DNA of 64,000 nucleotides from LMUY01 sp965199165 (GTDB lineage: Bacteria > Pseudomonadota > Alphaproteobacteria > Acetobacterales > Acetobacteraceae), in assembly GCA_965199165.1 (NCBI GenBank), contig OZ240681.1:4774001-4838000 (forward strand). The letters are read 5' to 3'. Positions 16,634-24,366 of this stretch are shown one piece after another. Every line of letters begins with the position of its first letter. Within the stretch, counting starts at the first letter, position 1. The position numbers and the translations under genes are program-made. Under the pieces are notes generated by a model. The model did no database searches. It was not told the origin of the DNA and saw only the letters and a program-made list of their open reading frames with translations.

Positions 16634-17598
16634 CCGCGATGCGCCTCCTCCCCCTGGCCCTGCTGGCCTTGGCCGCCCTGCCCGCCCATGCGGCGACGCT
16701 GCGCGGTGGCACCACCCTGTCCGACTCGCTGGTGCGGCTGTCCGACCTGTTCGACGGCGTGGAGAACGACCGCGCGATCGGGCCGGCGCCCGAGCCCGGC
16801 GGACGCATCTTCGTGGAGTCGGCGCAGCTTGGCGCCATCGCCCGGCAGTTCGACGTCGACTGGCGCCCCACCAGCACGGCGGACCGGATCGTGCTGGAAC
16901 GCCCGGGCCGGCCGTTCCCGCGGGAGGACACGCTGGCCGCGCTGCGCGTGGCCCTGGGCGTCGCCGGCGTATCGGCCGACGCGGACGTGGAGATGCCGGG
17001 TTACACCCCGATCCTGGTGCCGACCGAGGTCCACGCCACCGCCGAAGTCGGCCAGCTCGACTACAACGCCACCACCGGGCAGTTCACCGCGGTGCTGTCC
17101 GTCACGGCGGCCGGCATGTCGCCGGGCCACACGCGGCTGTCCGGCCGCGTGATGGACGTGGTGGAGCTGCCGGTCGCGGTGCACCGCATGATGCCCGGCG
17201 ACGTCGTCGGCGCCGCGGACATCCAGATGGCCCGGCTGCACGCCAACGCCGTGCGGTCCGACGTGGCGCAAGTCCCGGCGCAGGTGGTGGGCATGGCCTT
17301 GCGCCACCCGATCGGGGCCGGCGCCCCCCTGCTGCTGGCCGACCTGGCCCGCCCGCAGGCAGTCCAGAAAGGAGAGTCAGTGCAGATGCAGTTACAGACC
17401 CCCGGCATTTCCGTCAGCGCCCAAGGTATCGCCATGGATGGCGGCGCCGTGGGCGAGCGTGTCCGCGTGCTGAACGCCAGCTCCCGCGCCATCGTCGAGG
17501 CCGAGGTGCTGTCCAGCGGCCGGGTCCGGGTCAGCGGCACCGCACCCGTGCTGCTGCCGCCCGGCGCCGCCGTGCCCGTCCGGTTGGCCGCACGATGA
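16630..17598 (+). CDS. flgA: Flagellar P-ring chaperone FlgA
   Basis: Periplasmic chaperone for FlgI P-ring assembly. A signal peptide (LLPLALLALAALPAHAA) is followed by a SAF-type domain. The C-terminal third keeps the FlgA pattern (VQKGESVQMQLQTPGISVSA, then GERVRVLNASSRAIVEAEV). Start is either the GTG at 16630, overlapping flgG as GTGA, or the ATG at 16639 that directly begins the signal peptide. It overlaps flgH as ATGA. Confidence 0.93.
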   Translation: MTAMRLLPLALLALAALPAHAATLRGGTTLSDSLVRLSDLFDGVENDRAIGPAPEPGGRIFVESAQLGAIARQFDVDWRPTSTADRIVLERPGRPFPREDTLAALRVALGVAGVSADADVEMPGYTPILVPTEVHATAEVGQLDYNATTGQFTAVLSVTAAGMSPGHTRLSGRVMDVVELPVAVHRMMPGDVVGAADIQMARLHANAVRSDVAQVPAQVVGMALRHPIGAGAPLLLADLARPQAVQKGESVQMQLQTPGISVSAQGIAMDGGAVGERVRVLNASSRAIVEAEVLSSGRVRVSGTAPVLLPPGAAVPVRLAAR

Positions 17599-18329
17599 GG
17601 GCCGCCCTGTTGCTGGCAACCGCGCTGGCACTGTCCGGCTGCGGCGCGCTGTCCCGCCTGTCGGAAGTCGGGCGGCCGCCCGACATATCCCCCATCACCA
17701 ATCCGACGCAGGACCCGAACTGGCGTCCGGTGAGCATGCCGATGCCCCGGCCGCAGCTCGCGCCCACGGAGGTGAACAGCCTGTGGCGCTCCGGCAGCCG
17801 CGCCTTCTTCAAGGACCAGCGCGCCGCGGGCGTGGGCGACATCCTGACCGTGCTGGTCAACATCTCCGACACCGCCAACCTGGCCAACGCCACCGGCGCC
17901 ACCCGCACCGGCACGGAAAGCGAGGGGTTACCCAACTTCCTGGGCCTGGAATCGCAGTTGCCGAAGCTGATCTCCAAGGCGTTGGACACGAAGAACCTCG
18001 TCAATTCGAACAGCACCAACACCAACACCGGCACCGGCACGATCAAGCGCAACGAGACGGTGACGCTGCGCCTGGCGGGCGTGGTGACGCAGGTGCTGCC
18101 GAACGGCAACCTGGTGGTGACGGCCCGGCAGGAGGTGCGGGTCAACAGCGAACTGCGCGAGCTCCAGGTCAGCGGCGTGGTCCGCCCGCAGGACATCGCC
18201 AGCGACAACACCGTGGTGCACGACCGCATGGCCGAGGCCCGCATCGCCTATGGCGGCCGCGGCACCCTGACGGACCTGCAGCAGCCCCGCTACGGCCAGC
18301 AGATCCTGGACGTTCTGCTGCCGTTCTAA
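17595..18329 (+). CDS. flgH: Flagellar L-ring lipoprotein FlgH
   Basis: Outer-membrane ring around the rod. It has a lipoprotein signal peptide with lipobox LSGC near residues 14-17. Family motifs are SLWRSGSRAFFKDQRA, GDILTVLVNI, LRLAGVVTQVLPNGNLVV and a C-terminal end in ILDVLLPF. 244 residues is a normal size. Last gene of the flgF operon, before a large inverted repeat that may end the transcript. Confidence 0.96.
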   Translation: MRAALLLATALALSGCGALSRLSEVGRPPDISPITNPTQDPNWRPVSMPMPRPQLAPTEVNSLWRSGSRAFFKDQRAAGVGDILTVLVNISDTANLANATGATRTGTESEGLPNFLGLESQLPKLISKALDTKNLVNSNSTNTNTGTGTIKRNETVTLRLAGVVTQVLPNGNLVVTARQEVRVNSELRELQVSGVVRPQDIASDNTVVHDRMAEARIAYGGRGTLTDLQQPRYGQQILDVLLPF

Positions 18330-18370
18330 CTGCCCGACGCCGCCGACCCGCCTTGGATGGAGCTGAGATG

Positions 18371-18444
18371 TAGGATGGGGTGCGCTTTGGCACCCCACCA
18401 CAGTGCCGCTCGTGGTGGGATGCCAAAGCGCATCCCACCCTCCA
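18371..18444. repeat. Long imperfect inverted repeat downstream of flgH
   Basis: Two arms of about 32 nt (18371-18402 and 18411-18444) are complementary at about 28 positions around a loop of roughly ten bases. The core of the left arm is TGCGCTTTGGCACCCCACC, and the right arm returns GGATGCCAAAGCGCATCCC. It lacks a T-run, so it is not a classical terminator, but its strength could block transcription between flgH and the opposing dksA. It abuts a broken DUF29 gene, as mobile repeat units often do. Confidence 0.75.
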
Positions 18445-18451
18445 TCCTGGA

Positions 18452-18697
18452 TCAGGGCACTTGCGCTCCCTGCGCCATGGCGGGCGCAAACGCGGCCGCT
18501 GCCTCAGCCTGAAAGGTTGCGATCTCAGTCGTCCGGTGCCCCGCAGCGTCGGAAGCGGGATGGTCGGCCATCTTCAGCAGCTCAAGGACGATGTGACGAA
18601 CGAGGCTCTCGACCTCGCGCACGTCGCGACCGCCCAAGCTCTCGAGGCGGTCCGCAGCGCCGCCGCCTGCTGCTCCGTCCAGGCGACGGAATCCCGC
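18452..18697 (-). pseudogene. Degenerate DUF29-family gene fragment
   Basis: Directly after the dksA stop, one frame reads TRDSVAWTEQQAAALR, similar to the N-terminal helix of DUF29 proteins. Another frame then continues ADRLESLGGRDVREVESLVR, HIVLELLKMADHP and TEIATFQAEAAAAF, similar to the DUF29 core. The switch of frame near 18650, the missing residues in between and the lack of a start codon mark it as a relic. DUF29 function is unknown. Confidence 0.6.
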
Positions 18698-18700
18698 GTA

Positions 18701-19126
18701 TCAGTCGTCGCGGTGCACGCGTTCCATACGCTCGTGCCGCTCCTGCGCCTCGATCGACAGCGTCGCGATCGGGCGGGCTTCCAGGCGTCGCAGGCCGATC
18801 GGTTCGCCGGACTCCTCGCAGAACCCGTAGGTCCCGCCCTCGATCCGGAGCAGTGCCTGGTCGATCTTGCTGATCAGCTTGCGGGCGCGGTCGCGGGTAC
18901 GCAGTTCCAGCGCCCGGTCCGTCTCCACGCTGGCGCGGTCGGTGATGTCGGCCTCGTGGATGCCGCCCTCGGACAGGCTGGCCAGCGTGCCGTCCGCCTC
19001 GCGCAGCAGGTCATTGCGCCATCGCAGCAGCTTCTGGCGGAAATACTCGGATTGCCGCCCGTTCATGAACTCTTCGTCCTCGGCGGGGCGGTAGTCGGGG
19101 GGCAGGGTGAGCATCATCGGTGCCAT
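18701..19126 (-). CDS. dksA: RNA polymerase-binding transcription factor DksA
   Basis: Secondary-channel factor acting with ppGpp on RNA polymerase. The 141 residues include the coiled-coil part (FRQKLLRWRNDLLREADGTL), the tip acidic region (DITDRASVETDRALELRTRD) and the C-terminal zinc-finger-like region (YGFCEESGEPIGLRRLEARP). Only one Cys of the usual four is kept (YGFCEESGE), as in alphaproteobacterial cysteine-poor DksA forms. It faces away from flgI and lies downstream of fliX by 151 nt. Confidence 0.93.
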   Translation of the reverse strand: MAPMMLTLPPDYRPAEDEEFMNGRQSEYFRQKLLRWRNDLLREADGTLASLSEGGIHEADITDRASVETDRALELRTRDRARKLISKIDQALLRIEGGTYGFCEESGEPIGLRRLEARPIATLSIEAQERHERMERVHRDD

Positions 19127-19277
19127 CCTTCGCGCTCCAAGCGCCGTCGGGGTGCGGTTGGGCGGCTGTATAGCGACGCAATTTCATGTCGCCAAGAGCA
19201 CGGATGCCACGGTCGCACGGGATCAAAGCCTGTAAACGCGGGGTTTTGTGCTGCGTGCGGGCCTTGTCGCCAATCCT

Positions 19278-19679
19278 TCATGCAGACCGCCGTGCCAGCT
19301 CCACCTGGACGCGCAGCGAGATGCCGGCGAGTGCGGCCCGCAGCCCAGGCTCGGACGCCTCCGGGCAGTGCTGGGCCAGCGCGGCCAGACGTTCCACCGT
19401 CGCCGGGTCCAGAGAGCCGTCCAGCAGCGCGCACTGCAGTTCGGCGAGCGCGTCCAGCATGGCGCGGCCATGCCGGCGTGCGTGACGGTCGCGCGTCGGC
19501 CCGTCCTCGACCTGTTGCAGCAGCAGCATGCCGTCCAGTGGCGCCGCAGCCGCCGCGGCCGCCGGGCCGCTCGTGGCGTCGGCCGTGCCGGGTGCCACCG
19601 CGAAGCCGGTGCTTCCGCCGACCCGGCGTGCCCCGCCGCCTGGCACCGCCGGGGCACTCACCCGCCCTACGCTCACCAT
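19278..19679 (-). CDS. fliX: Flagellar assembly regulator FliX
   Basis: In Caulobacter FliX couples basal-body assembly to activity of the sigma-54 activator FlbD. The 133-residue product has a low-complexity N-terminus and then the FliX core: APLDGMLLLQQVED, RRHGRAMLDALAELQCALLD, and the C-terminal GISLRVQVELARR. The ATG at 19679 is chosen since AAGGAG is eight bases upstream. It is divergent from flgI, the arrangement known for FliX, and its leader contains the palindrome shared with the flgF region. Confidence 0.85.
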   Translation of the reverse strand: MVSVGRVSAPAVPGGGARRVGGSTGFAVAPGTADATSGPAAAAAAAPLDGMLLLQQVEDGPTRDRHARRHGRAMLDALAELQCALLDGSLDPATVERLAALAQHCPEASEPGLRAALAGISLRVQVELARRSA

Positions 19680-19701
19680 CAACCCGGCTCCTTCTACCTA
19701 T

Positions 19702-19720
19702 CCCGGCAGGATCTGCCGAG
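19702..19720. promoter_or_regulatory. Second copy of the CCCGGCA-N5-TGCCGRG palindrome, between fliX and flgI
   Basis: CCCGGCA-GGATC-TGCCGAG has the same 7-5-7 layout as the site at 14967-14985. It sits 53 bp upstream of the flgI sigma-54 promoter and about 22 bp upstream of the fliX start codon, so a bound protein could activate flgI and repress fliX. Confidence 0.65.
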
Positions 19721-19773
19721 CCTTTCCTCCACCGGGGTGACCATAAGCTGCGGTTTTCCCTGGCAGTCGGGGC

Positions 19774-19788
19774 TGGCATGGCGCTTGC
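19774..19788 (+). promoter_or_regulatory. Sigma-54 (RpoN) promoter of flgI
   Basis: TGGCATGGCGCTTGC agrees with the RpoN consensus TGGCAYG-N4-TTGC with correct spacing. The predicted start is near 19800, giving a leader of about 58 nt to flgI. Confidence 0.78.
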
Positions 19789-19857
19789 GCTCGACCGTGC
19801 GGGTGCCCCGACGAGGCACAGACTGCCGCCTAAAGCTGAACGAGCCGGAAAGACCCC

Positions 19858-20958
19858 ATGCACGTGCGACCCATCCTGCTTGCCGCCCTTCTGCTGCTGG
19901 CCCCATGCCTTGCCGCGGCCCAGGTCCGGATCAAGGACATCGCCGATGTGGAAGGCATCCGGGAGAACCAGCTGGTCGGCTACGGCCTCGTCGTCGGGCT
20001 GAACGGGACCGGCGACCGGCTGGACAACGCCGTGTTCACCCGCCAGTCCCTGATCGGCATGCTGGAGCGGCTGGGCGTCAACACGCGCGACCAGGAGACC
20101 AAGCTGCAGACCAAGAACGTGGCGGCGGTGATGGTCACGGCCACCCTGCCCGCCTTCGCCCGCGGCGGCAGCCGGATCGACGTGAGCGTGTCGGCGCTGG
20201 GCGACGCCAAGGACCTGACGGGCGGCACCCTGCTCGTCACGCCGCTGCTGGGTGCGGACGGGGAGGTCTACAGCGTGGCACAGGGCGCGCTGTCGACCGG
20301 AGCGATCTCAGCCCGCGGCGCCGCCACCTCCGTCACGCGCAACGTGCCGACTGCCGGGCGCATCGCCAACGGGGCGACGGTGGAGAAGGAGCTGCCGTTC
20401 CAGCTCGGCAGCCGCGCCTCGCTCCGGCTCGGCCTGCGCAACCCGGACCTCACCACCGCGCGCCGCATCGCCGCCGTGATCAACGCGAGCCTCGGCGGCA
20501 ACACCGCCACGGCGCGCGACCCCCGCACCGTTGCGCTGGAGCTGGGGGGCCGCGACGTGATCGACGCGCTGGGCCGGATCGAGGATCTGCGGGTGGAGCC
20601 GGACAGCCCGGCCGTGGTTATCATCGACGAGGCGAGCGGCACCATCGTCATGGGCGCCAACGTCCGCGTCAGCACCGTGGCCATCGCCCAGGGCAACCTG
20701 ACCATCCGCGTGACGGAGACGCCGCAGGTGTCCCAGCCCGGGCCGCTGTCGAACGGCACGACCACGACGGTGCCCCGCACCAACGTCCAGGTGGACGACT
20801 CGTCGGACAAGCGGCTCGGCATCATCCGCGGCAGCGTGACCCTGCGGGACCTGGTGGCGAGCCTGAACTCGCTGGGGATCGGGCCGCGGGACATGATCAG
20901 CATCCTGCAATCCATCAAGGCGGCCGGCGCGCTGCAAGCCGACCTGCAGGTGCGCTGA
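19858..20958 (+). CDS. flgI: Flagellar P-ring protein FlgI
   Basis: Periplasmic ring in the peptidoglycan layer. It has a signal peptide (ILLAALLLLAPCLAAAQ) and typical motifs: RIKDIADVEGIRENQLVGYG, LVVGLNGTGDRLDN, SVSALGDAKDLTGGTLLVTP, and the C-terminal VTLRDLVASLNSLGIGPRDM. 366 residues is a usual length. First gene of flgI-flgJ(N)-flgN-like. Confidence 0.97.
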   Translation: MHVRPILLAALLLLAPCLAAAQVRIKDIADVEGIRENQLVGYGLVVGLNGTGDRLDNAVFTRQSLIGMLERLGVNTRDQETKLQTKNVAAVMVTATLPAFARGGSRIDVSVSALGDAKDLTGGTLLVTPLLGADGEVYSVAQGALSTGAISARGAATSVTRNVPTAGRIANGATVEKELPFQLGSRASLRLGLRNPDLTTARRIAAVINASLGGNTATARDPRTVALELGGRDVIDALGRIEDLRVEPDSPAVVIIDEASGTIVMGANVRVSTVAIAQGNLTIRVTETPQVSQPGPLSNGTTTTVPRTNVQVDDSSDKRLGIIRGSVTLRDLVASLNSLGIGPRDMISILQSIKAAGALQADLQVR

Positions 20959-21251
20959 TGGACGCCCCGGCCATCCCGACGACGCTGGCGCCGGCGCAGG
21001 TGCAGAAGGCCTGGAAGGCGGCGCAGGATTTCGAGGCGATGACGCTCAACCAGTTCCTAGCGCCCATGTTCGACACGATCGACACCTCCGCCGGCCCGTT
21101 CGGCGGCGGGCAGGGCGAATCGGCGTGGAAGCCCATGCTGATCGAGTCGATCGCCAAGCAGATGGCGAAATCGGGCGGGCTGGGCCTGGCGCAGCCCGTA
21201 TACCGCCAGATGATCCAGATGCAGGAAGCCGCACAGGGGCAGCCCAAATGA
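20958..21251 (+). CDS. flgJ: Rod-binding protein (FlgJ N-terminal type)
   Basis: 97 residues equivalent to the rod-capping N-terminal domain of FlgJ. No muramidase domain is present, as is usual in alphaproteobacteria. Conserved features are AAQDFEAMTLNQFLAPMFD, GGGQGESAWKPMLIESIAKQ and the C-terminal YRQMIQMQE. The ATG overlaps the flgI stop as TGATG. A separate peptidoglycan hydrolase would be needed for rod passage; none is visible nearby. Confidence 0.9.
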   Translation: MDAPAIPTTLAPAQVQKAWKAAQDFEAMTLNQFLAPMFDTIDTSAGPFGGGQGESAWKPMLIESIAKQMAKSGGLGLAQPVYRQMIQMQEAAQGQPK

Positions 21252-21637
21252 CGCAGGACATCGTCGCCGCCACCACCGAACTCGCCGAGACCCTGGTGAT
21301 CGAGAACGCCGCGCTGATGGCGATGGACCTGGTCGCGGCCGGGCGCATGCTGGAGTGCAAGCAGGCGGCCACTGCGGCCTTCGTGGTGGCCCAGCGCCAC
21401 GCCATGGCGGCGCGGTCGACGGTGGACGTGAAGGCACTGCGCGTTGCCGCCACCCGGCTGCAGAAGGTGACGGAGGAGAACCGCCGCCTACTCGAGCGCG
21501 CGATCGGCGTGCAGAACAGGGTGCTGGGCATCATGGCCACCGCCGCGCGCAAGGCCGACCCGACGCCGCGATATGCGCGGTCGGGCGTCTATGCGAAGCG
21601 GCCAACCTCCAGCTGGGCGCTGTCCGCCAGCGCGTGA
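21248..21637 (+). CDS. FlgN-like flagellar export chaperone (probable)
   Basis: 129 residues, entirely helical, with a long amphipathic N-terminal helix and a second helix carrying RLQKVTEENRRLLERAIGVQ. These features fit FlgN-type chaperones for hook-associated proteins. The start overlaps the flgJ stop as ATGA, so it is coupled to the rod genes. Sequence identity in this family is low, and the assignment depends largely on position. Confidence 0.65.
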   Translation: MTQDIVAATTELAETLVIENAALMAMDLVAAGRMLECKQAATAAFVVAQRHAMAARSTVDVKALRVAATRLQKVTEENRRLLERAIGVQNRVLGIMATAARKADPTPRYARSGVYAKRPTSSWALSASA

Positions 21638-21695
21638 TGCGCTGGCGACGACGGTGAAAGGTGCTAGGAGAGGGCCCCGGAGGTGAGGGGACGGG

Positions 21696-22049
21696 ATGAC
21701 GATCACTGCGTTGGATACCCACGAGATCGTCGAGGACCTGACATCTGCCGGGTTTACCGAGAGCCAAGCCGAGGCCGTCACCCGATGGGTCCGCAAGTCC
21801 CAGGACTTGGACCTCGCCAATCTCGCCACGAAGACCGACCTTCAACTCGGTCTCGCCACTGCGAAGGCCGATCTCGACGCGACGAAGATCGAGTTGCAGG
21901 CCAGCATCTCCACGACCAAGGCCGAGTTGCAGGCCAGCATCGCCGACATCAAGGCCGACATCCTCAAACGGGTGGTCGGAACAGTCGGGTTCCAGACCGT
22001 CGTCATCCTTGGCGCCCTCGTGGCCCTCGCTCGTATCATCGCGCACTGA
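21696..22049 (+). CDS. DUF1640-type coiled-coil protein with C-terminal membrane helix
   Basis: 117 residues. An N-terminal DTHEIVEDLTSAGFTESQAEAV motif is followed by a heptad-rich coiled coil made of near-repeats (TKTDLQLGLATAKADL, TKIELQASISTTKAEL, QASIADIKADI) and one C-terminal membrane helix. This layout is that of the DUF1640/CCDC90 family, which includes mitochondrial MCUR1-like proteins; the bacterial role is unknown. It is separate from the flagellar operon by 58 nt. Confidence 0.75.
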   Translation: MTITALDTHEIVEDLTSAGFTESQAEAVTRWVRKSQDLDLANLATKTDLQLGLATAKADLDATKIELQASISTTKAELQASIADIKADILKRVVGTVGFQTVVILGALVALARIIAH

Positions 22050-22097
22050 CCCTGGCCTGAGGCTGACGCAGGGTTGCCCGCGTGCTAGGACTAGACG

Positions 22098-23042
22098 ATG
22101 GCGGACTTCAACTTCCTGCTGCCGAGCGGACCGCTCTCGCGTGAAGGTGGCGGCCCCTATGTGCGCGGCCTCGCATCCGCGCTCACGGCGGCGGGGCACC
22201 GGGTGGCCCATGACGATGGTCTGCCAACGGCGATCACGGTCGTCGATGGACTCGCCATTTCGACTCTTCCGGCAGACCGGCTCCGCCGCGCAATCGGCCT
22301 CATCCATCATCCGACCGCGCTTTTAGAGCCCGGGCAGCACGACGCGGGACGCGAGCGGCTGCCGCTGCTGCGGCGGATCGTCGCGACGAGCGAGCCGGTC
22401 GGACGCCGCCTTGTCGAGGCGTTCGGGCTGGAACCGTCCAAGGTGGTCGTCGTGCGGCCCGGCGTGCCGGATGCACCACGGAGCGCCGGATCGGGCGGCG
22501 CCGCCTGCACCATCCTGTGCCTGGGCGCGGTCGTACCGCGGAAGGGTCATGCCGTGCTGCTGCGGGCCTTGGCACGCCTGTTCGACCTGCCTTGGCGCCT
22601 GGTGATCGTCGGCGCCATGGATCTGGACCCCGAATGCGTCGCCGCCTTGCAGGCGCAAGTGGCCGCGGCCGGGTGCATCGAGCGCGTGCGCTTTGCCGGC
22701 CCGCTCGACGACGCGGCGCTGGAGACGGAGTGGCAGCACGCCGACCTGTTCGCGTTGGCGACCGAGTGGGAGGGGCATAGCGCCCCGATCGCCGAGGCCT
22801 TGCGCCGCGGCCTGCCCGTCGCGGTGACGTCCGGCGGCGACGCCGCTGATTTGGTCGTGCCGGAAGTCGGCGTGGTTTGCCCGCCGGGAGATGCCGACCA
22901 GCTCTCGAAGGCCATGCGCCGGCAGATCTTCGATGCGGACCTGCGTGCCGAGATGGCGGACGCCGCCTGGCAACTCGGCCAGACGCTGCCCCGCTGGCCG
23001 GAGCAGGCGGCGCGCTTCGTGGAGGTGACACAATGCTCATAG
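22098..23042 (+). CDS. GT4-family glycosyltransferase
   Basis: 314 residues with the GT-B fold pattern. An N-terminal Rossmann-like part starts DFNFLLPSGPLSREGGGPYV, and the C-terminal domain contains VVVRPGVPD, ILCLGAVVPRKGHAVLLRAL and LFALATEWEGHSAPIAEALRRG, the last being the nucleotide-sugar binding EX7E region. The acceptor is unknown. The 3' end overlaps the tetronate-kinase gene by 10 bases, an unusual pairing. Confidence 0.85.
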   Translation: MADFNFLLPSGPLSREGGGPYVRGLASALTAAGHRVAHDDGLPTAITVVDGLAISTLPADRLRRAIGLIHHPTALLEPGQHDAGRERLPLLRRIVATSEPVGRRLVEAFGLEPSKVVVVRPGVPDAPRSAGSGGAACTILCLGAVVPRKGHAVLLRALARLFDLPWRLVIVGAMDLDPECVAALQAQVAAAGCIERVRFAGPLDDAALETEWQHADLFALATEWEGHSAPIAEALRRGLPVAVTSGGDAADLVVPEVGVVCPPGDADQLSKAMRRQIFDADLRAEMADAAWQLGQTLPRWPEQAARFVEVTQCS

Positions 23043-24292
23043 GCTGCATCGCCGACGACTTCACCGGCGCGACCGACCTCGCTTCCACCCTGGTGCGCGG
23101 CGGCATGCGCACCGTGCAGGTGATCGGCGTGCCGGACGGCCCTGCCCCCGAGGCCGATGCCGTGGTGGTGGCGCTCAAGTCCCGCACCGCCCCGGTTGGG
23201 GACGCCGTGACGCAAAGCCTGGCAGCGCTGCGGTGGCTGCAGGCCGCCGGCTGCACCCAGTTCTTCCAGAAATACTGCTCCACCTTCGACAGCACGGAGG
23301 CGGGCAACATCGGCCCAGTGGCCGACGCGCTGGTTGCCGCGCTCGGCTGCGGCTTCGCGCTCGCCTGCCCGGCCTTTCCGGCCAACAACCGCTCCGTCTA
23401 CCAGGGACACCTCTTCGTCGGCGCGACCCTGCTGAACGAGAGCGGCATGGAGCACCATCCGCTGACCCCGATGCGCGACGCCAACCTGGTCCGCGTGCTG
23501 TCGCGACAGACGGATGGAACGGTTGGGCTGGTGCCGTGGGCCACGGTGGCACAGGGCGCGGGCGCGATCCGCGGGATGCTCGGCGCATTGAAGGAGCAGG
23601 GCCGCCGTTACGCCATCGTCGACGCGATCACCGAGGCCGATCTCATCGCGATCGGCCAGGCCGCTGCGGCGCACGCGCTGATCACGGGTGGTTCGGGCGT
23701 GGCCATGGGATTGCCGGGGAACTTCCGGGCTGCCGGCCTGATGCCTGAGCGGGCGGACGTGACCGACCTCCCCGCCGTGCCCGGCCATGCCGCCGTTCTG
23801 GCCGGGTCATGTTCGCGCGCCACACTGTTCCAGCTGGGCGCGGCCAAGGACCGCCTGCCGACACTGGAACTGGATGCGCTGGCGACGCCGGATGCGCACG
23901 ACCTCGCCCGGCAGGCCTTGCAGTGGGTCAGGGGCAAGCTGGGTGACGCGCCGGTCGTCATCGCGGCGTCGGCTTCCCCTGACCGGGTGGCGGCGTTGCA
24001 GGAGAAGGTCGGGCGGGAGGCGGCGGGCGTGCTGGTCGAGGAAACACTCGCGCTGATCGCCGAGCGGCTCGTGGCGGCTGGGGTGCGGCGGATGGTGGTT
24101 GCCGGCGGGGAGACGTCCGGCGCCGTCGTGTCGCGCCTCGGTGTGCGGCGGTTGCGCATCGGCGCGGAGATCGACCCCGGCGTGCCATGGACCTATGCGG
24201 AGGGAGATGGCCCGGCGATGCGGCTGGCGCTGAAGTCCGGTAATTTCGGCGGCCGGGATTTCTTCACGACGGCATTCGACGCGAGCTGGTAG
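23033..24292 (+). CDS. otnK: Four-carbon acid sugar kinase, 3-oxo-tetronate kinase type (OtnK/DUF1537)
   Basis: Family enzymes phosphorylate 3-oxo-tetronate in catabolism of four-carbon acid sugars. The N-terminal motif is IGCIADDFTGATDLASTLVR, followed by KYCSTFDSTEAGNIGPVADA and the C-terminal nucleotide-binding stretch VVAGGETSGAVVSRLGVRRL. 419 residues is the usual length. GGAGG lies seven bases before the ATG, inside the glycosyltransferase gene. The usual aldolase (OtnC) and dehydrogenase partners are not adjacent, so substrate specificity is inferred only from the family. Confidence 0.85.
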   Translation: MLIGCIADDFTGATDLASTLVRGGMRTVQVIGVPDGPAPEADAVVVALKSRTAPVGDAVTQSLAALRWLQAAGCTQFFQKYCSTFDSTEAGNIGPVADALVAALGCGFALACPAFPANNRSVYQGHLFVGATLLNESGMEHHPLTPMRDANLVRVLSRQTDGTVGLVPWATVAQGAGAIRGMLGALKEQGRRYAIVDAITEADLIAIGQAAAAHALITGGSGVAMGLPGNFRAAGLMPERADVTDLPAVPGHAAVLAGSCSRATLFQLGAAKDRLPTLELDALATPDAHDLARQALQWVRGKLGDAPVVIAASASPDRVAALQEKVGREAAGVLVEETLALIAERLVAAGVRRMVVAGGETSGAVVSRLGVRRLRIGAEIDPGVPWTYAEGDGPAMRLALKSGNFGGRDFFTTAFDASW

Positions 24293-24308
24293 CTCCTCCC
24301 TCACCCTG

Positions 24309-24329
24309 CCCTCTCCCGGAGGGAGAGGG
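24309..24329. terminator. Bidirectional hairpin between otnK and the histone-like gene
   Basis: A perfect hairpin with arms CCCTCTCCC and GGGAGAGGG and a three-base loop lies between two convergent genes. It lacks a long T-run, so it may slow polymerase or be a member of the dispersed repeat seen at 7683, 26465 and 55101. Confidence 0.6.
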
Positions 24330-24366
24330 TTCGAGGCGTGACCTTCGCTGACCGATGGCGCTGGGC

